Below, piece by piece: positions 62,503-64,000 of a stretch of 64,000 nucleotides of DNA. The DNA is taken from positions 1,054,001-1,118,000 of the forward strand of contig JADJYV010000013.1 in NCBI GenBank assembly GCA_016719575.1, read 5' to 3'. Each line of letters opens with the position of its first letter. The first letter of the stretch is position 1. The position numbers and the translations under genes were made by a program. The DNA is from Pseudobdellovibrionaceae bacterium. Lineage in GTDB: Bacteria; Bdellovibrionota; Bdellovibrionia; Bdellovibrionales; Bdellovibrionaceae. A model generated the notes under the pieces. The model saw only the letters and a program-made list of their open reading frames with translations, did not search any database and was not told the DNA's origin.

Positions 62503-64000
62503 CACTCACCACCCGCTTCTTCTGTCGGAGTAACGCTTATAACAAAATATGCAATCGAGTCATTCTCTACACCCATGGCTTGGCAATGAATTTGACAGTT
62601 GTGTCCACTAAACTCGAGCTGATCACTGTGAATCAACGCTGGATTCTCCTGAGACTTTTGGATCAAGTGAGCAAGATTCTGCTGTAATGCCATGTCCGCT
62701 AAAGACGTTAGAGGTTGTCCCACCAGTTGACCGTCAGAGACGTGGGCAACTTGTTCAAAATTTTTATTAGCAGCGATTATTCGTTTTTCAGCATTAATTG
62801 CAATCGTCGGATAACCCATCAACTGAATTAAATTTTCGGCTTCAGCGTCTCGGCTTACAACCTGAAGAGACCTGTTTTGGTCATTTTCCCCATGAATGTA
62901 GCGGGTTAAGAGACTGTTCACGTTTCCAATGAGGCTTTGTAGAGCCGGAAACTGGAAGGCCACTTCTGTTGAATCCTTTTTCTCACGCAAGGCCACATCA
63001 AGCTGTTGGTTTAAGATATTTATTGGATATTCAATAAGCTTATACATAAAGAAGAAAAGCAACAGCCCGATAATACATGCTATGATCAATGTCTGAAAGA
63101 ACAGACTTAAAACTTGCCCATCATCAAACGCCAAACTACCAACATCGTAGATAACAACGGCATGCGCTTTTACCGAAGGCTCACCGGTCGCTGGGTCATA
63201 CTGACCTATCGGGAAGCTTGCGCCAATTGACTGGCTATCGATTTTCGCTACTTGGGCTTTCATTTCGCGACGCGCGCTGTGCACGAATGGAATATTCGGA
63301 GTCGTTCCCGCTCGACTGGCTGGAGCCAAGATCATTCCATCGGATTGTTGTACAATCATCACCTGCTTAACGCCATCTTCAGTCTCGACGGAATGAGTAT
63401 TTAAAGAAGAAAAATTTCCTTGCAAAAGCAAAGTTTGATTTGTCATCGCTACATTTCGCGCTAAGGACTTGGCCCGACGCTGACTTTCGGCCATAATGCT
63501 CGAGCGAGTGATCTGAACCATTGGAATCATTGAGAGGAGTGTGACTGCCAGAATAAAAATTCCAATAAAAGCACCAAGCACATATTTAAACTCTGTCAGC
63601 TGCGGAAGTCGATAGACTCCAGGCAAAGCAACCCTCTCTACATAATCTTTCAGCTGAAACAAAATTCTTTGAAAAAGACCATCTGGAAGTTCCGTCGTCA
63701 AAGGATCTGGCGTTGGAATATTTGGAGTTACGTGCCCCATCATCTGCGGAGCAGGTTGCTGATAAGAACCTTGCGGATAATACTGCTGAGCTGCGCTGCC
63801 GACATTCGGAATAGCTACGACAATAGAGGACTCTCCTGTGTGTTGCGGTGACGTCGGGCGAATTGGCACAACATCAGCCGGAATAATATCAAATATGATA
63901 TCGTGCACACTCACCTTGTCGCCCAGACGAACAAGACCATTTTGAATTCGAACTCCATTAAGATAGGTCCCGTTGCTTGACTTCAAATCAACAACCACTA
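62502..64000 (-). CDS. FHA- and PAS-containing membrane sensor (5' end outside window)
   Basis: The visible part (about 498 codons) begins within an FHA domain (VVDLKSSNGTYLNGVRI) and runs off the window edge. It continues with a Pro/Gln-rich linker, a membrane span (LGAFIGIFILAVTLLSMI), a periplasmic sensor-like segment, a second span (FFQTLIIACIIGLLLFFFMY), a HAMP-like helix and a C-terminal PAS domain (YPTIAINAEKRIIAANKNFE). No kinase domain follows. It is the first visible gene of the FHA operon. Confidence 0.8.
   Translation of the reverse strand, partial: VVVDLKSSNGTYLNGVRIQNGLVRLGDKVSVHDIIFDIIPADVVPIRPTSPQHTGESSIVVAIPNVGSAAQQYYPQGSYQQPAPQMMGHVTPNIPTPDPLTTELPDGLFQRILFQLKDYVERVALPGVYRLPQLTEFKYVLGAFIGIFILAVTLLSMIPMVQITRSSIMAESQRRAKSLARNVAMTNQTLLLQGNFSSLNTHSVETEDGVKQVMIVQQSDGMILAPASRAGTTPNIPFVHSARREMKAQVAKIDSQSIGASFPIGQYDPATGEPSVKAHAVVIYDVGSLAFDDGQVLSLFFQTLIIACIIGLLLFFFMYKLIEYPINILNQQLDVALREKKDSTEVAFQFPALQSLIGNVNSLLTRYIHGENDQNRSLQVVSRDAEAENLIQLMGYPTIAINAEKRIIAANKNFEQVAHVSDGQLVGQPLTSLADMALQQNLAHLIQKSQENPALIHSDQLEFSGHNCQIHCQAMGVENDSIAYFVISVTPTEEAGGE

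Noticed and set aside
1..64000. CRISPR arrays, insertion sequences, prophage or attachment sites
   Set aside because: No regularly spaced direct repeats, transposase, integrase or phage structural genes were seen.

Overview
The window looks like chromosome from a Bdellovibrio-like bacterium (Bdellovibrionota). The reasons are the flagellar block flgF-G-A-H-I-J-M-N-K-L-csrA-fliW in one direction, a recA-pncC-pgpA block beside recX-alaS, menaquinone genes, a Gram-negative envelope with many lipoproteins and signal peptides, and a secreted protein whose C-terminal motif resembles one I associate with Bdellovibrio. This assignment is inference from gene content; no rRNA or tRNA gene is present to anchor it.

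Layout. 0-5.5 kb: ferredoxin, a tandem-GNAT protein, a lipoprotein, elbB-ddl, and a collagen-like lipoprotein. 5.6-11.9 kb: HIT protein, a frameshifted L,D-transpeptidase, citrate synthase, a SpoIIE-like protein with a degraded active site, a membrane protein and rsmJ. 11.8-19.3 kb: isoprenoid quinone genes (polyprenyl diphosphate synthase, two UbiA-family prenyltransferases including menA, menC, menE, a hotdog thioesterase), a PerM-type transporter and small Cys-cluster proteins. 19.3-21.1 kb: rmuC and a TetR regulator convergent with it. 21.2-31.1 kb: the flagellar rod, ring, hook-junction and regulatory genes, with a strong sigma-54 promoter in front of flgF and a sigma-28-type promoter in front of csrA-fliW. 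31.3-37.9 kb: lytic transglycosylase, aspartate kinase, a Gly-rich secreted protein, glutathione peroxidase, a secreted hydrolase and a GNAT protein. 38-44.2 kb: recA-pncC-pgpA, then recX-alaS. 44.2-53.7 kb: small exported proteins, rpsI-rplM-truA, an outer-membrane barrel with a CFI-box protein, asd-pssA and a CTP-type lipid kinase. 53.9-55.7 kb: a bufferin (RiPP metallophore) operon bufA-bufB-bufC. 55.7-64 kb: ExbB/ExbD pair, a sulfatase-like lipoprotein, and a PP2C-like pseudophosphatase translationally coupled to three FHA-domain membrane proteins, the last one cut by the window edge.

Four otherwise well conserved genes (L,D-transpeptidase, flgH, lysC, alaS) are each broken by a single-base change that falls in a short homopolymer run. 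Two of these would normally be essential, so assembly or sequencing error is the most likely cause. Many genes overlap by ATGA, TAATG or TGATG, indicating tightly coupled operons. No CRISPR array, insertion sequence, prophage, tRNA or rRNA was seen.
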